Notes: generated by a model not told the origin, from the sequence alone. A DNA stretch of 64,000 nt from Brenneria sp. hezel4-2-4 (GCF_013155275.1 NZ_JABJXS010000012.1:1-64000); one strand, 5' to 3'; shown: positions 1 through 9,029, counted from the first letter of the stretch. Made by a program: numbers and translations.

Positions 1-117
1 TAACCATGACAGGACACATTCTTCATTAAATGATCTGACTCCGGCAGAATTTATCCGAAGTCACCAAAAAAGACAGATCCTCTAATTGATCCTGGGTCAG
101 GATATGGGAGGAGGTCA
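1..117 (+). mobile_element. IS3-family insertion sequence, 3' end remnant
   Basis: Codons 2-85 read as the C-terminus of an IS3-family OrfB transposase (rve/DDE integrase fold): the frame gives NHDRTHSSLNDLTPAEF, close to the family's usual tail, and stops at 83-85. A terminal inverted-repeat-like end (TGACCTCC on the minus strand) closes at about 117, only 32 bases after the stop, as is typical for these elements. Only this end lies in the window, so intactness to the left cannot be judged. HAD-gene sequence resumes directly after it, so the element interrupted or replaced the 5' part of that gene. Confidence 0.7.
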
Positions 118-130
118 AAGCCCGTCAAAC

Positions 131-671
131 TCACAATAGATGATTGTATTGCTAAAGGGCTGTCATTGACTGGTGCTTTTGCTGAACTTCTTGATGACAG
201 CATCAGCGATTGTGAAATCTCTATGTTAACTTCCCGGTATCGGGAAAAACATAACAGTAAATTTTTTATCCATCAGACTTTAGATCCTTATGTAAAAGAA
301 ACTATTGAGTACTTGTACAATAAAAAATTCTAATTATTGTCGTTAGCAATAAAGGAGGAAAATCCATATATGAGTTCTTAGATAAATATGATTTATCCCG
401 TTTTATATCGTTAGTTTTCGGCTCAAAAGAAAATATCAAACCTAAACCAAGCATTGAACCGTGGAATAATCTTATCGCAAAGCACTTTACTTCACTATGG
501 TTATCTAACGTGCTTCATGTTGGAGATACTGAGCCAGATATTGAATATACTAAGAATTTAAAAATACCCTGTGCTTATATGACATATGGATTTGGCAAGC
601 CAGCGTCCGAATTAACATTAAAACCAGATTATATATTCGAGAAATTCAATGACATACTTAAAATTATATAA
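131..671 (+). pseudogene. HAD-family hydrolase, truncated and frameshifted second copy
   Basis: This stretch is a close copy (by eye roughly 85-90% nucleotide identity) of the HAD hydrolase gene at 10976-11620, matching it from about 11078 to the stop. The 5' part with the catalytic DFDGT motif is absent, replaced by the IS3 end. A one-base deletion near 330 shifts the frame after the residues KETIEYLYNKK; the rest (SNKG motif, HVGDTEPDIEY motif, C-terminal NDILKII) reads in the second frame. It cannot encode an active phosphatase. The similarity fades within about 15 bases past the stop, so no downstream gene of the intact operon is preserved here. Confidence 0.85.
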
Positions 672-785
672 TTTTAAAGAGGGGAAGCTAACAGACGTCA
701 TCCAGTCGGGCTGGACGTAAAGGTGTTAGCAACTATCCAGAATAACACTACGTTTTTGCATGAATTGGTTGAATATAAAATCTTA

Positions 786-811
786 ATGAAAAGCCCTAAG
801 GGACTTTTCAT
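786..811. terminator. Palindromic terminator-like hairpin downstream of the yaiL-like gene
   Basis: ATGAAAAG at 786-793 pairs with CTTTTCAT at 804-811, extended inward by CCT/AGG. On the minus strand it follows the yaiL-like stop by about 25 bases and is followed by a T-rich tail. On the plus strand it could also serve transcription leaving the HAD remnant. Confidence 0.5.
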
Positions 812-835
812 ACATAAGTATCTGCAAAACGTTAA

Positions 836-1375
836 TTACCACATCAAATCATCGGGCACTTTAAAATCGGCATACGGATCTTCTTCATCTTGCTCTTCCT
901 GACTAAGCGCACTATTTAATACAATACTGTCCGCATCTCGCTGCGCAATTTTATCGGCTACGCTCGCAGGGATAATAGCGTATTCACTCTCGCCACTGTT
1001 ATCAACAACCAAACGAGCAATGGCGAGACGCCCACTAATCAGCTGAGCCTGAGTAAGCTTATCCACAACTACTTTTTTAATTAAATTATTATCTGTGAAG
1101 TTAAAACCTATATCCCCTTTTGAAATATAGATTCTGTTCATTTCAATAAGCTGCTTCACCTGAGCTTTATACTCTTTAGATAAAGCCGCTTGTTTTTGTT
1201 GTTCGCTTAGCTGTTTATCACGCTCAAGTTGTGCTTTTTTATTTTCTTCCACAGCCGCTCTTGCCTCACGAGCCTGAACTCGTGATTTTTTAGCCGTTCT
1301 TTGAACTTTGGCCATTTTTTTGCTGGTCACTAATCCAGCTTTTAGCATCTGCTCTTGTAAGGTGAGTTTTGTCAT
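836..1375 (-). CDS. yaiL: DUF2058 family protein (YaiL-like)
   Basis: The 179-residue product matches the DUF2058/YaiL family: an N-terminus beginning MTKLTLQEQMLKAGLV, a long charged Lys/Arg/Glu/Gln-rich helix (about residues 18-70) likely to form a coiled coil, and a compact C-terminal domain with an acidic tail (QDEEDPYADF). YaiL is cytoplasmic, was reported as nucleoprotein-associated in E. coli, and has no established biochemical role. The length is normal for the family. It is a single gene flanked by remnants (HAD copy and panE-like pseudogene), with a hairpin just after its stop. It looks intact and is probably ancestral chromosome between two eroded stretches. Confidence 0.85.
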   Translation of the reverse strand: MTKLTLQEQMLKAGLVTSKKMAKVQRTAKKSRVQAREARAAVEENKKAQLERDKQLSEQQKQAALSKEYKAQVKQLIEMNRIYISKGDIGFNFTDNNLIKKVVVDKLTQAQLISGRLAIARLVVDNSGESEYAIIPASVADKIAQRDADSIVLNSALSQEEQDEEDPYADFKVPDDLMW

Positions 1376-1653
1376 CTTCGTTTCTAAACCAGTTGAATAA
1401 TTTGTGGGATTATACCTGTAATTTTTGAGGCTGTACCAGGTTACAGGACCTGATCACTGTGTGGTTTGAGTTTGGAGGGGTCTATCAGAGGTTTGATTAG
1501 GGTTGTCTCTCATGAGCGTGAAGCGGGCGGGCATGCCGTCGTATCTTGCATACGGACACTATTTTAGTCATCTTACATAGTCTGGATATATCGATCAAAC
1601 CTATGGTGATTCAGGGTGTCGTTGTCTTACAAACACTCCAGTAGTTAACGACT

Positions 1654-2115
1654 TCAACCCGGCCCCTCACTCCCTGCCGCCAGCAGCGGTATCAGCACGT
1701 CGCTGATAGGCGTAGAAATACCCTGTAAGCGCCCATAACGCTGTACCACGCCGTTGCGGATATCCTATTCCAGTGGGCGGTTGGCCTGGCGGTCGGCGAG
1801 AATGGAGGTGTCTAGATCCGCAGGGGCATGATGAAAACCGTTAACGATCTCCTGCGGAACGTTATCGTTCAGTACTGCCCCTTCCGCACGCGCTACCGTC
1901 AGACACTCATGCAGATAAGCCAGTGCCAGTTCAGTTATATCCCCGCGTGAAAATATCCCGGCACGGCGATTCGCAAGTACCATCAGACCAGCGACCGCAT
2001 TTTGCAGCAGTTTGCGCCAGGCGATGGAGATAAAATCGGTTGGCAGCTCAACCGCGCAGCGGGCGGCGACTTCAAATGCGCGCAGCGTGGCTGTAGGGGG
2101 AAGATCACGAATCAT
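1654..2115 (-). pseudogene. 2-dehydropantoate 2-reductase-like gene, C-terminal remnant with nonsense codon
   Basis: The reading frame encodes the helical C-terminal domain of the ApbA/PanE ketopantoate reductase family (WRKLLQNAVAGL, GDITELALAYLHEC, DTSILADRQANRP). After the residues RPLE the frame meets TAG at 1765-1767 where the family has Trp. Beyond it the same frame continues with recognisable sequence (DIRNGVVQRYG, TPISDVLIPLLAAG) to a normal stop at 1654-1656. The N-terminal NADPH-binding half (GxGxxG) is absent upstream of 2115. The gene is therefore truncated at its 5' end and carries at least one nonsense mutation. The family reduces 2-dehydropantoate with NADPH, but several paralogues act on other 2-oxoacids. 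Confidence 0.8.
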
Positions 2116-2420
2116 TCTGTTCCTGTTAATGAGCTAATACTCATAACACGATATGCCGGATCCTCTGCAGAAGATACGGCGACAGAGAGATAAGTAAAGC
2201 AACCAGAAATAGTTGCTTTACACGACACATCGCCGTTTCTGCCATCGAACGTCGGTTGTAAGCCGTGTTCCATTACCAGTAAGTATGGTTCCCTGTAAGT
2301 CGCCGCCAGACCACCGGCACAGATCCGGTTGTTTACTGATGTTGCGTGCGGCATGCTGTGCAGCCGCTTTGTTATTGGTTCGGCTGCCGTTCACCGTGTT
2401 GAGCAGGAAAACGGCAAGCA

Positions 2421-2546
2421 TATACCTTCATCCTTCAAGCGGCCTCTTTATTGGCGGCGTCAGCGCGTGCCAGTCACCGAGTTATCTATGTTCCCGGGAG
2501 CTTACTGACTTGCCGCTTCGACACATCTTGAAGTATGAAGGGTATA
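2421..2546. repeat. Terminal-inverted-repeat element (MITE-like intergenic repeat)
   Basis: The left end reads TATACCTTCATCCTTCAAG at 2421-2439 and the right end is its near-perfect inverse, CTTGAAGTATGAAGGGTATA at 2527-2546. The interior contains CCCGGGAGCTTACTGAC, resembling the small non-coding repeats scattered through Serratia, Yersinia and Pectobacterium genomes (from memory). About 126 bp long and non-coding, it lies 40 bases downstream of the peptide synthetase gene end. Confidence 0.65.
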
Positions 2547-2586
2547 GTTAGAACAGAGAAGTTTCATTTCTTACTTTTTGCCTGAA

Positions 2587-5500
2587 TCATTGCTGCTGGT
2601 GGCTTAATCGTAAGACCTCTACTAAAAATGGTGCATAGGTTTTTAATGTATCAGGCCTCATAATTTCCTCATGTGTCGCTGTGACCTCATGCACAGTAAT
2701 TTTGCGAGTGACATAGGGGCGCCAGTTGTCGGGCACTTGGTCGCTGTCTCTGAGATTGTCTTCACTTGCCCGAATAAATAGTAAATCACCATCATAATGG
2801 TCGAAGTTGCTTGCTTTCATTAAAGAATAAGTATTCTTGAAATCATTGATAATCATAGATAGCAACATATCATCACTCTGTGAGAGGCCAAAGTTTTTAC
2901 TTAACTCACCATTTAAATTTGAAACTTGTGCAATATTCTTTCCCAAAACTGCTCGGGTTAGCCTACTTATGATTAACTTATCATCGGGAGTAAATTTGCT
3001 TGAAGGGCTAGGGTAATTATCCAGCATTGCCAGAAAATTAACTTTTTCTCCCATTCGCTGCATCTGAGTGGCAATCTTATGCGCTATATGACCGCCAAAT
3101 GACCATCCTAGTAAGAAGTAGGCGCCATGTGGCTGTATACTTCGAATGCTTCTAATATATTTTTCTGCAATTACATCAATAGATTGAGGCTTATAATCAG
3201 GCTGTTGTAATACTGGTGATTGTATGGCATATAGTGGTTGGTTTTCGGGTAAATATTTTAGTAAAGCAGCATAGGGCCATCCTATACCACCTGCCGGGTG
3301 AATACAGAATAATGGTGGGAGATCTCCATCGGGCCGTAAGCTCAGTATGTGATCAAACGAACTGTTATCGGGACATTGGTGAATGATATCCAGTAATTGG
3401 TTGGGTGTTGGTGATGAAAAAAAATCTGCGATACTTATTTCAGTGCCAAATGTATCTTTAATTTTCCGTAGTGCGCGAAAAGCTAATAATGAGTGTCCTC
3501 CTTGTTCAAAGAAGTCACTATCAGCCGTGATCGTGGAACTACTTAGCACTTTCGAAAATATACTGCAGACTATCTCCAGCATAGCATTTACTTGCTGATG
3601 TTTTTGTTGATCAGGAGTGCTCTGATTTATTTTCGGTAAATGTGCAGTGTCTAGCTTGCCATTTAATGTTATTGGTAAAGTTGGGACTACTTGGATACAA
3701 GTAGGTACCATGTAGTCAGGTAATCGATGGCGGAGTTCTTTTTTGAGCCATTGTGGTGATAATGTATCATCAGCGGATACATAGGCTGTTAGTACACTAT
3801 CGCCTTTTGCATTAGGACGCAGTAATACTGCAGCATCGTTTACTCCTTCTATTTCTACAAGCGTGTTTTTTATTTCTCCAGTTTCAATACGTAGTCCATG
3901 TAACTTGATCTGTCCATCTTTCCTCCCTTGATAAAATATACGTCCATTTGCATCTATATAGACCCAATCACCACTGGCGTACATGCGCTCTTGTGGATTT
4001 ATAATGTCAGGAAGAAAACGTTCATCTGTCATTTTCTTTTGATTTATATAGCCTTTTGCTACACCACAACCGGCAATATATAGCTCACCAAATGCTCCTG
4101 ATGGTACAGGGTTGTGCCTCGCATCCAGAACATAGATTCGGACATTATCAATAGCCTCACCAAGAGACATATTATTTTGGCTGAATTGTGTATTGACTGT
4201 AGCGCAAATGGTCGCTTCAGTTGGGCCATAACCATTATAAATTTTTTTACAATGTGAAAATTTAATTAGATGTTTTTTGGTTGCAGACTCACCAGCGAAG
4301 ATTAATGTGATATTTGAGGGGATATCTTCACTACGATGGTACGCTAACAGACTTGGTGTGATGGTAAGATGACTGATATTACGTTTAACAAGAGTCGAAG
4401 CTAGTGTTTCACCAGGAAGAAGTAAACCTTTTTCTTCCATGACGAGTGTTGCGCCATTTAATATTGCGATGCAAAATTCGGATATCGATGCATCAAAGCT
4501 TAAAGAACTAAATTGTAGGATACGGTCTCCAGGGAATACACCATATTTTTTACCTAGAGATATTCCCATGTTGGCAAGACCTCGATGAGAAACCATCACT
4601 CCTTTAGGAAGGCCGGTTGAACCGGAGGTATAAATAATATACGCATTATCATTGATGTTCGTTTGAATAGGGAACGGTGAGCTATTATCGGCTGATGGCC
4701 GACAATAGACAATACTTTGAATGTTACTGACAAACGGTGCGGCTATCTGTGCCATTTCCGGATGATATAATAGAATTCGTGGTGCCGCGTCTCCTAATAT
4801 ATATTGGATTCGTGTCATTGGGAGATCATTATTAATAGGTAGATATACAGCACCAATTCTTAATAAAGCGATAAATGTGATAACCAGATCAGCATTGCGT
4901 GGCATCAAAACAGCGACAATATCCCCCTTAGTTACACCCTGATTAATAAGCTGATTTGACAGATTATTTACCATGTTATCCAGAATGTTGTAACTCAGTA
5001 CCATGGCTGGACATTCAATAGCAATAGCTGTGGGGGTTGCACAAATTTGGCGATTAAGTGCGCTATTGAAGGTTACACCATTATGATGCATGTGTTGCGG
5101 GAGATAAGTATAACGAGAGCGTTCAATCTTAGTAAGCAGATCCAGATCTAACAATGGTTTTTCAGGGGTATCAATAATACGACTAAGTAATAAGAGGAAT
5201 CTATTATAATGCAGTTCAAGATCATCTTCTTGATAAACACTGCCGTTTGCGTTAAAACCAATTTCTAAGCGGCCATCAATATTTCTGTCAAAAACATCTA
5301 CTCCGAAATTAATAGCTGGACCATTAGCTATATTTTTATGGAATACTTGACACCCTTCAAAAATTTCATTCTGGTCGTAGGATACGATATTAATTGTAGT
5401 ATAAAATAATGGTTGTGATTTAGAACCAAGGTTTAATTCCCTTGCCAGATCTTCATAACGATAGCGCTGATGAATAAGGTGCTTACGCAATTGCCTGTTA

Positions 5501-6423
5501 ATACTTTTCGCTAGATCCGATAATGTCGTCTGTTCCGATAGGTGTATTATTAGTGGAAGTGCATTCGCCGTCATACCAGGAATATTACGTATTTTTTTAT
5601 CCTGACGAGAGGCAACGGGTAATCCTACCACAAAATCATTTTTTCCCGACATCCGAGCTAGATAAGCGCTAAATAATGTAAGTAACAGGGATGATAGCCT
5701 TAATCCAAGTTGTACTGCTGTATTGCGTAATTGTTGGTTGAGTGGACCTGAAAGAGTCTTTCGATAACGTAGCAAGTTGGTTAGTGGGCGATCTTCTGGT
5801 GATAAACGTACGGGATTAGGTAAATCAATACAGTACTTATGCCAATATTCTCTATCTCGCAGTCTTTCATCACCTGTTAAATAATTTATTTCACAATTAA
5901 TTAAATCCTGCACGTCTCCAAGGGGAGGAGTATTGCTATTGTTATAATAAGAAACTAAATATCCATATATTAATGAATGTGCCCAACCGTCTAGCACTAA
6001 ATGATTACACATTTCTAGTAAATACCAGTGATTATCAGTAATCTTGAATAGTTCATAATGCAATAGTTCATCTTGTGAGATATCAGCGTCATAATTTATT
6101 CTTTCATTGATGCATTTGTCGATTTCCATTTCATAGTTTTTTTTTGAATCACAATAATGTATAGGTAAAGACCAGTTATCATAATAACGCGAGGGGACTA
6201 TTCTTTGCTTAACCACTTCATTGGACATAAAAAAACGAGCGCGTAAAGAGTCAATCTCGTGAAAAAGAGCTCGAATGGAATTTTCTAATCGTGTTGGGTT
6301 TAGATTTCCATGTATTTCAATCTTGTTGGCTAAATTATAGAAAGATGAATGAGGTATCTTAGCTAATGCCAGATAAACTTCCTCCTGTGAGCGGCTAACC
6401 GGATAGATATTCCCAGAGTACAT
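2587..6423 (-). CDS. Single-module nonribosomal peptide synthetase (C-A-T-TE)
   Basis: The 1278-residue protein has four domains. Condensation is about residues 8-430, with NHLVLDG at 140-146 in place of HHxxxDG, so the second, catalytic His is kept and the first is Asn. Adenylation is about 450-930, with YTSGSTGLPKG at 598-608, NGYGPTE near 730-736, YASGDW near 815 and NGKLD at 921-925. The carrier protein has GGHSLL with the phosphopantetheine Ser at 978. The thioesterase has GWSFGG with Ser1108. My hand-read specificity code is roughly D-A-S-T-I-A-G-I-C-K, near known Phe/Tyr codes; this is tentative. Size and layout resemble EntF. The start is preceded by GGTGA about 5 bases upstream. No other synthetase, MbtH protein or phosphopantetheinyl transferase is in the window, so a partner module or acyl donor must be encoded elsewhere. 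Much lower GC than the core genes suggests transfer. Confidence 0.92.
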   Translation of the reverse strand: MYSGNIYPVSRSQEEVYLALAKIPHSSFYNLANKIEIHGNLNPTRLENSIRALFHEIDSLRARFFMSNEVVKQRIVPSRYYDNWSLPIHYCDSKKNYEMEIDKCINERINYDADISQDELLHYELFKITDNHWYLLEMCNHLVLDGWAHSLIYGYLVSYYNNSNTPPLGDVQDLINCEINYLTGDERLRDREYWHKYCIDLPNPVRLSPEDRPLTNLLRYRKTLSGPLNQQLRNTAVQLGLRLSSLLLTLFSAYLARMSGKNDFVVGLPVASRQDKKIRNIPGMTANALPLIIHLSEQTTLSDLAKSINRQLRKHLIHQRYRYEDLARELNLGSKSQPLFYTTINIVSYDQNEIFEGCQVFHKNIANGPAINFGVDVFDRNIDGRLEIGFNANGSVYQEDDLELHYNRFLLLLSRIIDTPEKPLLDLDLLTKIERSRYTYLPQHMHHNGVTFNSALNRQICATPTAIAIECPAMVLSYNILDNMVNNLSNQLINQGVTKGDIVAVLMPRNADLVITFIALLRIGAVYLPINNDLPMTRIQYILGDAAPRILLYHPEMAQIAAPFVSNIQSIVYCRPSADNSSPFPIQTNINDNAYIIYTSGSTGLPKGVMVSHRGLANMGISLGKKYGVFPGDRILQFSSLSFDASISEFCIAILNGATLVMEEKGLLLPGETLASTLVKRNISHLTITPSLLAYHRSEDIPSNITLIFAGESATKKHLIKFSHCKKIYNGYGPTEATICATVNTQFSQNNMSLGEAIDNVRIYVLDARHNPVPSGAFGELYIAGCGVAKGYINQKKMTDERFLPDIINPQERMYASGDWVYIDANGRIFYQGRKDGQIKLHGLRIETGEIKNTLVEIEGVNDAAVLLRPNAKGDSVLTAYVSADDTLSPQWLKKELRHRLPDYMVPTCIQVVPTLPITLNGKLDTAHLPKINQSTPDQQKHQQVNAMLEIVCSIFSKVLSSSTITADSDFFEQGGHSLLAFRALRKIKDTFGTEISIADFFSSPTPNQLLDIIHQCPDNSSFDHILSLRPDGDLPPLFCIHPAGGIGWPYAALLKYLPENQPLYAIQSPVLQQPDYKPQSIDVIAEKYIRSIRSIQPHGAYFLLGWSFGGHIAHKIATQMQRMGEKVNFLAMLDNYPSPSSKFTPDDKLIISRLTRAVLGKNIAQVSNLNGELSKNFGLSQSDDMLLSMIINDFKNTYSLMKASNFDHYDGDLLFIRASEDNLRDSDQVPDNWRPYVTRKITVHEVTATHEEIMRPDTLKTYAPFLVEVLRLSHQQQ

Positions 6424-6669
6424 AAAATCACCATTTTTAGTTGCAGATGAACTAGGATAGATCCGTTTTTTATTAAGGGAAAGTGTGTTTTTTTATTGTA
6501 ATAATATTGACTGCACAACATGTCATTATTTTAGGTAACAGAAGATCTGTCTGAGTAACGTAATTAATAATATTTTTTCTGTTATATAATCACGCATAAT
6601 TATAATAGGATTCAAATTATTTACAGCCTGATTTTTTAGTTGGTTCATTGAATAATAACGTTAAGATTG

Positions 6670-6857
6670 TACTTGACTGTGGACGCAAGTACCCATCAGG
6701 TTATTCTATGCAGGTCTGTCTGGACAATGTCAGCAATGCGTAGGCATTCCCGGAGCTCTTATCCGCCAGACCTACCGGAAAATCAGAGTAACTTCAGCCG
6801 ACGGCGCTTACCGTACGACACTGTGCCACGACGGAATACGACAACTCAATACTTGAT
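6670..6857 (+). mobile_element. IS5-family transposase remnant
   Basis: Two successive plus-strand frames give recognisable IS5/IS903-group transposase sequence: first LTVDASTHQVI (about 6672-6704), then, after a frameshift, GIPGALIRQTYRKIRVTSADGAY and LCHDGIRQ running to a stop at 6854-6856. The flanking parts of the transposase and the terminal repeats are missing. It ends where the minus-strand hydrolase remnant begins, so the two broken genes share a recombination or insertion-deletion junction at about 6844-6857. Confidence 0.65.
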
Positions 6858-6993
6858 AACCACCTTTAACAAAATTTTGAGCTAATATCTCGATTGGTAC
6901 ATCCATTTTATTTGACATATTACCATGAATTGCTATAACTACTCTTTCTGACATATCTCCCCATATAACAGCAGGGATATTTTTAACTTCCAT
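6844..6993 (-). pseudogene. Alpha/beta hydrolase, N-terminal remnant
   Basis: About 50 residues are readable from 6993: a typical start of a small alpha/beta-hydrolase with a beta-strand followed by the oxyanion-hole HG (VIAIHGNMSNK) and GGYQVLS. Family members continue with a loop and the nucleophile elbow, but here the frame runs into IS5-family sequence after position 6844 and soon stops. The catalytic Ser, Asp and His are all missing, so it is not functional. Confidence 0.6.
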
Positions 6994-7126
6994 TATTTTT
7001 TCATATTAATTACCCCAACCATTGATATTTAATTTTTATTTAAGCAGCACTATATATTGCCTAACTATATTTCAAACAAGCCACACCAGCATTACCTGAA
7101 TAATCATAACTTATTAATAAAAAACA

Positions 7127-7363
7127 CTATTTTTTAATCAGAACATTATTGTAGTTTAAAACCTCGTCATTATCTTCCTTTGATTTATTTTCAGGAATAA
7201 ATTGCTTACACATTTTTCTCAATATACCTAAGCATAAAAATGGGTAGGCAGCAAAACAACCCCCTAAAAAATTTTTAGCATAAGGGTAGGTACCGGCTGT
7301 ATACCAATTTATTAGCGCTTTCAACGCCTTGCGAACCTCATCATTACTCCGTATTTTGAACAT
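7127..7363 (-). CDS. Hypothetical 78-residue protein
   Basis: I do not recognise this protein. It is basic, with a hydrophobic, aromatic-rich centre (about residues 18-50: WYTAGTYPYAKNFLGGCFAAYP, then FLCLGI) and a polar, acidic-then-basic tail. The hydrophobic part could be one membrane segment. A GGCGGA sequence lies about 5 bases before the ATG, a plausible ribosome-binding site. It is AT-rich, stands alone between the hydrolase remnant and the divergent cyclotransferase-like gene, and may be a small orphan or the remains of a longer gene. Confidence 0.4.
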   Translation of the reverse strand: MFKIRSNDEVRKALKALINWYTAGTYPYAKNFLGGCFAAYPFLCLGILRKMCKQFIPENKSKEDNDEVLNYNNVLIKK

Positions 7364-7411
7364 TTTTATCCGCCCATTGGGATATTCATTGCTTTGGCTA
7401 ACGAGGGATTA

Positions 7412-7747
7412 ATGGAACGCTTGTTTGTCTATGGTACGCTACGTCCGGGCCACTCTAATGCCCATATTCTGGAAAATATCGGTGGAGAATGGCTGCCGGG
7501 TTATGTGACTGGCACGTTTTATGAGCGTGGCTGGGGAACCGCTGCGGATTTTCCGGGGATCGTCCTGGATAAGGATGGAGCACTCGTCCACGGTTACGTG
7601 TTTTTATCCGATAAACTTGGGGCGCTCTGGCCAATTTTGGATGAATTTGAAGATGGCTATGATCGCGTTGAAGTTGAAGTGACCACGGCTGATGGTCAGC
7701 ACGTTACTGCATGGATCTATCAGTTACAGCCGCAGACTACCCCGTAA
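7412..7747 (+). CDS. Gamma-glutamylcyclotransferase-like family protein
   Basis: The 111-residue product has the AIG2/GGCT-like fold signature: N-terminal LFVYGTLRPGHSN (the substrate-loop YGxLRxG motif), the conserved acidic site in LDEFEDGYDRVEVEV, and a final beta-strand AWIYQL. Bacterial members of this size (YtfP/GGACT-like) act on gamma-glutamyl or related amide substrates, but the true substrate is often unknown. I chose ATG 7412 because GAGGG lies just upstream and the protein then starts MERLFVYGTL; a TTG at 7394 would add six residues. A strong terminator follows, shared with the convergent monooxygenase gene. Confidence 0.85.
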   Translation: MERLFVYGTLRPGHSNAHILENIGGEWLPGYVTGTFYERGWGTAADFPGIVLDKDGALVHGYVFLSDKLGALWPILDEFEDGYDRVEVEVTTADGQHVTAWIYQLQPQTTP

Positions 7748-7776
7748 GATAATCTTGCTCAGAGAATCCAGATTTA

Positions 7777-7812
7777 ACGCCTCGCATGTCGTAAAACATG
7801 CGAGGCGTTTTT
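7777..7812 (+). terminator. Rho-independent terminator
   Basis: A perfect 12-bp stem, ACGCCTCGCATG at 7777-7788 with CATGCGAGGCGT at 7797-7808, has an 8-base loop and is followed by a T run. It ends the cyclotransferase-like gene and lies 11 bases beyond the stop of the convergent monooxygenase gene. Confidence 0.9.
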
Positions 7813-7822
7813 CATTTCAGAC

Positions 7823-8851
7823 TTATTCGTCGCGCCAGCCCATTGCCGGAGCAACATGTTGCAGAATGGACTCGATAACATGAACGTTGTAATCCACGCC
7901 CAGTTGATTCGGCACGGTCAGCAATAAAGTATCCGCTTCGGCAATCGCTTCATCCTGTTTCAGCTGTTCGATCAGCTTGTCCGGTTCTGCGGCATAGCTG
8001 CGCCCGAAAATCGCACGGGTTTTCTCATCAAGGAAACCAACTTTATCGCTGTCGTCACGGCTGGAGCCGAAATACATCCGGTCGCGATCAGTCATTAGGG
8101 CAAAAATGCTGCGGCTGACCGAGACACGTGGCGTACGTGTATGGCCTGCTTCCGCCCAAGCCTCGCGGTACGCACGGATCTGTTTTGCCTGCTGAATGTG
8201 GAAAGGTTCGCCTGTTTCATCGTCTTTCAGCGTGGAACTTTGCAGGTTCATCCCCAGTTTCGCGGCCCACACCGCTGTCGCATTCGAACCCGCGCCCCAC
8301 CAGATACGGTCGCGCAAACCTTCGGAATGAGGTTCAGGGCGTAATAGACCCGGCGGATTCGGGAACATCGGCTGTGGATTGGGTTTCGCAAAACCTTCTC
8401 CACGTAACACGTCCAACAGCGATTCGGTGTGACGGCGCGCCATATCAGACTCGTTTTCCCCTTCGTTGGGGACGTAACCAAAATAGCGCCATCCATCAAT
8501 CACCTGTTCCGGGGAGCCACGGCTGATACCAAGCTGTAAACGCCCGCCGGAGATCAAATCCGCCGCACCCGCATCCTCCGCCATATACAACGGGTTTTCA
8601 TAGCGCATGTCGATAACACCCGTGCCGATTTCAATGCTCCGGGTTTTCGCTCCTATCGCTGCCAGCAGGGGAAACGGCGAGCTGAGCTGGCGGGCAAAGT
8701 GATGCACCCTGAAATAGGCTCCGTCCGCACCCAGTTCTTCGGCGGCAACAGCCAGATCGATGGATTGCAGCAGCGCGTCGGCGGCCGAACGGGTTCCGGA
8801 CTGCGGCGACGGCGTCCAGTGACCAAATGACAAAAATCCGATCTTTTTCAT
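7823..8851 (-). CDS. LLM-class flavin-dependent oxidoreductase (luciferase-like monooxygenase)
   Basis: The 342-residue protein begins MKKIGFLSFGHW and shows the bacterial-luciferase (F420/FMN) TIM-barrel pattern: GADGAYFRVHHFA near residue 40, RSIEIGTGVIDMRYENPLYMAEDAG, the phosphate-binding GGRLQLGISRGSPE, and a C-terminal ADTLLLTVPNQLGVDYNVHVIE. Family members use reduced FMN and O2 on varied substrates; the substrate cannot be read here. An upstream in-frame ATG at 8905 would add 18 polar residues. ATG 8851 gives the family-typical N-terminus and has AGGA 11 bases before it. It is a single gene, convergent with the cyclotransferase-like gene, and its GC is like the core genome. Confidence 0.88.
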   Translation of the reverse strand: MKKIGFLSFGHWTPSPQSGTRSAADALLQSIDLAVAAEELGADGAYFRVHHFARQLSSPFPLLAAIGAKTRSIEIGTGVIDMRYENPLYMAEDAGAADLISGGRLQLGISRGSPEQVIDGWRYFGYVPNEGENESDMARRHTESLLDVLRGEGFAKPNPQPMFPNPPGLLRPEPHSEGLRDRIWWGAGSNATAVWAAKLGMNLQSSTLKDDETGEPFHIQQAKQIRAYREAWAEAGHTRTPRVSVSRSIFALMTDRDRMYFGSSRDDSDKVGFLDEKTRAIFGRSYAAEPDKLIEQLKQDEAIAEADTLLLTVPNQLGVDYNVHVIESILQHVAPAMGWRDE

Positions 8852-9029
8852 TACGTGTTTATCCTGGTTTTCAGGGAAATTATCAGCAGGTGGGGCATCG
8901 TTCACGATGAAGCAAGCCTGTTCTTGCCTTGGATTATCCCTACTTTACGCATTACCCGATGAGAATAAATATCGTTTGTTTAACATAATACATCAAATAA
9001 ATTGACTGAGTATATAACCTCATTCCAAC

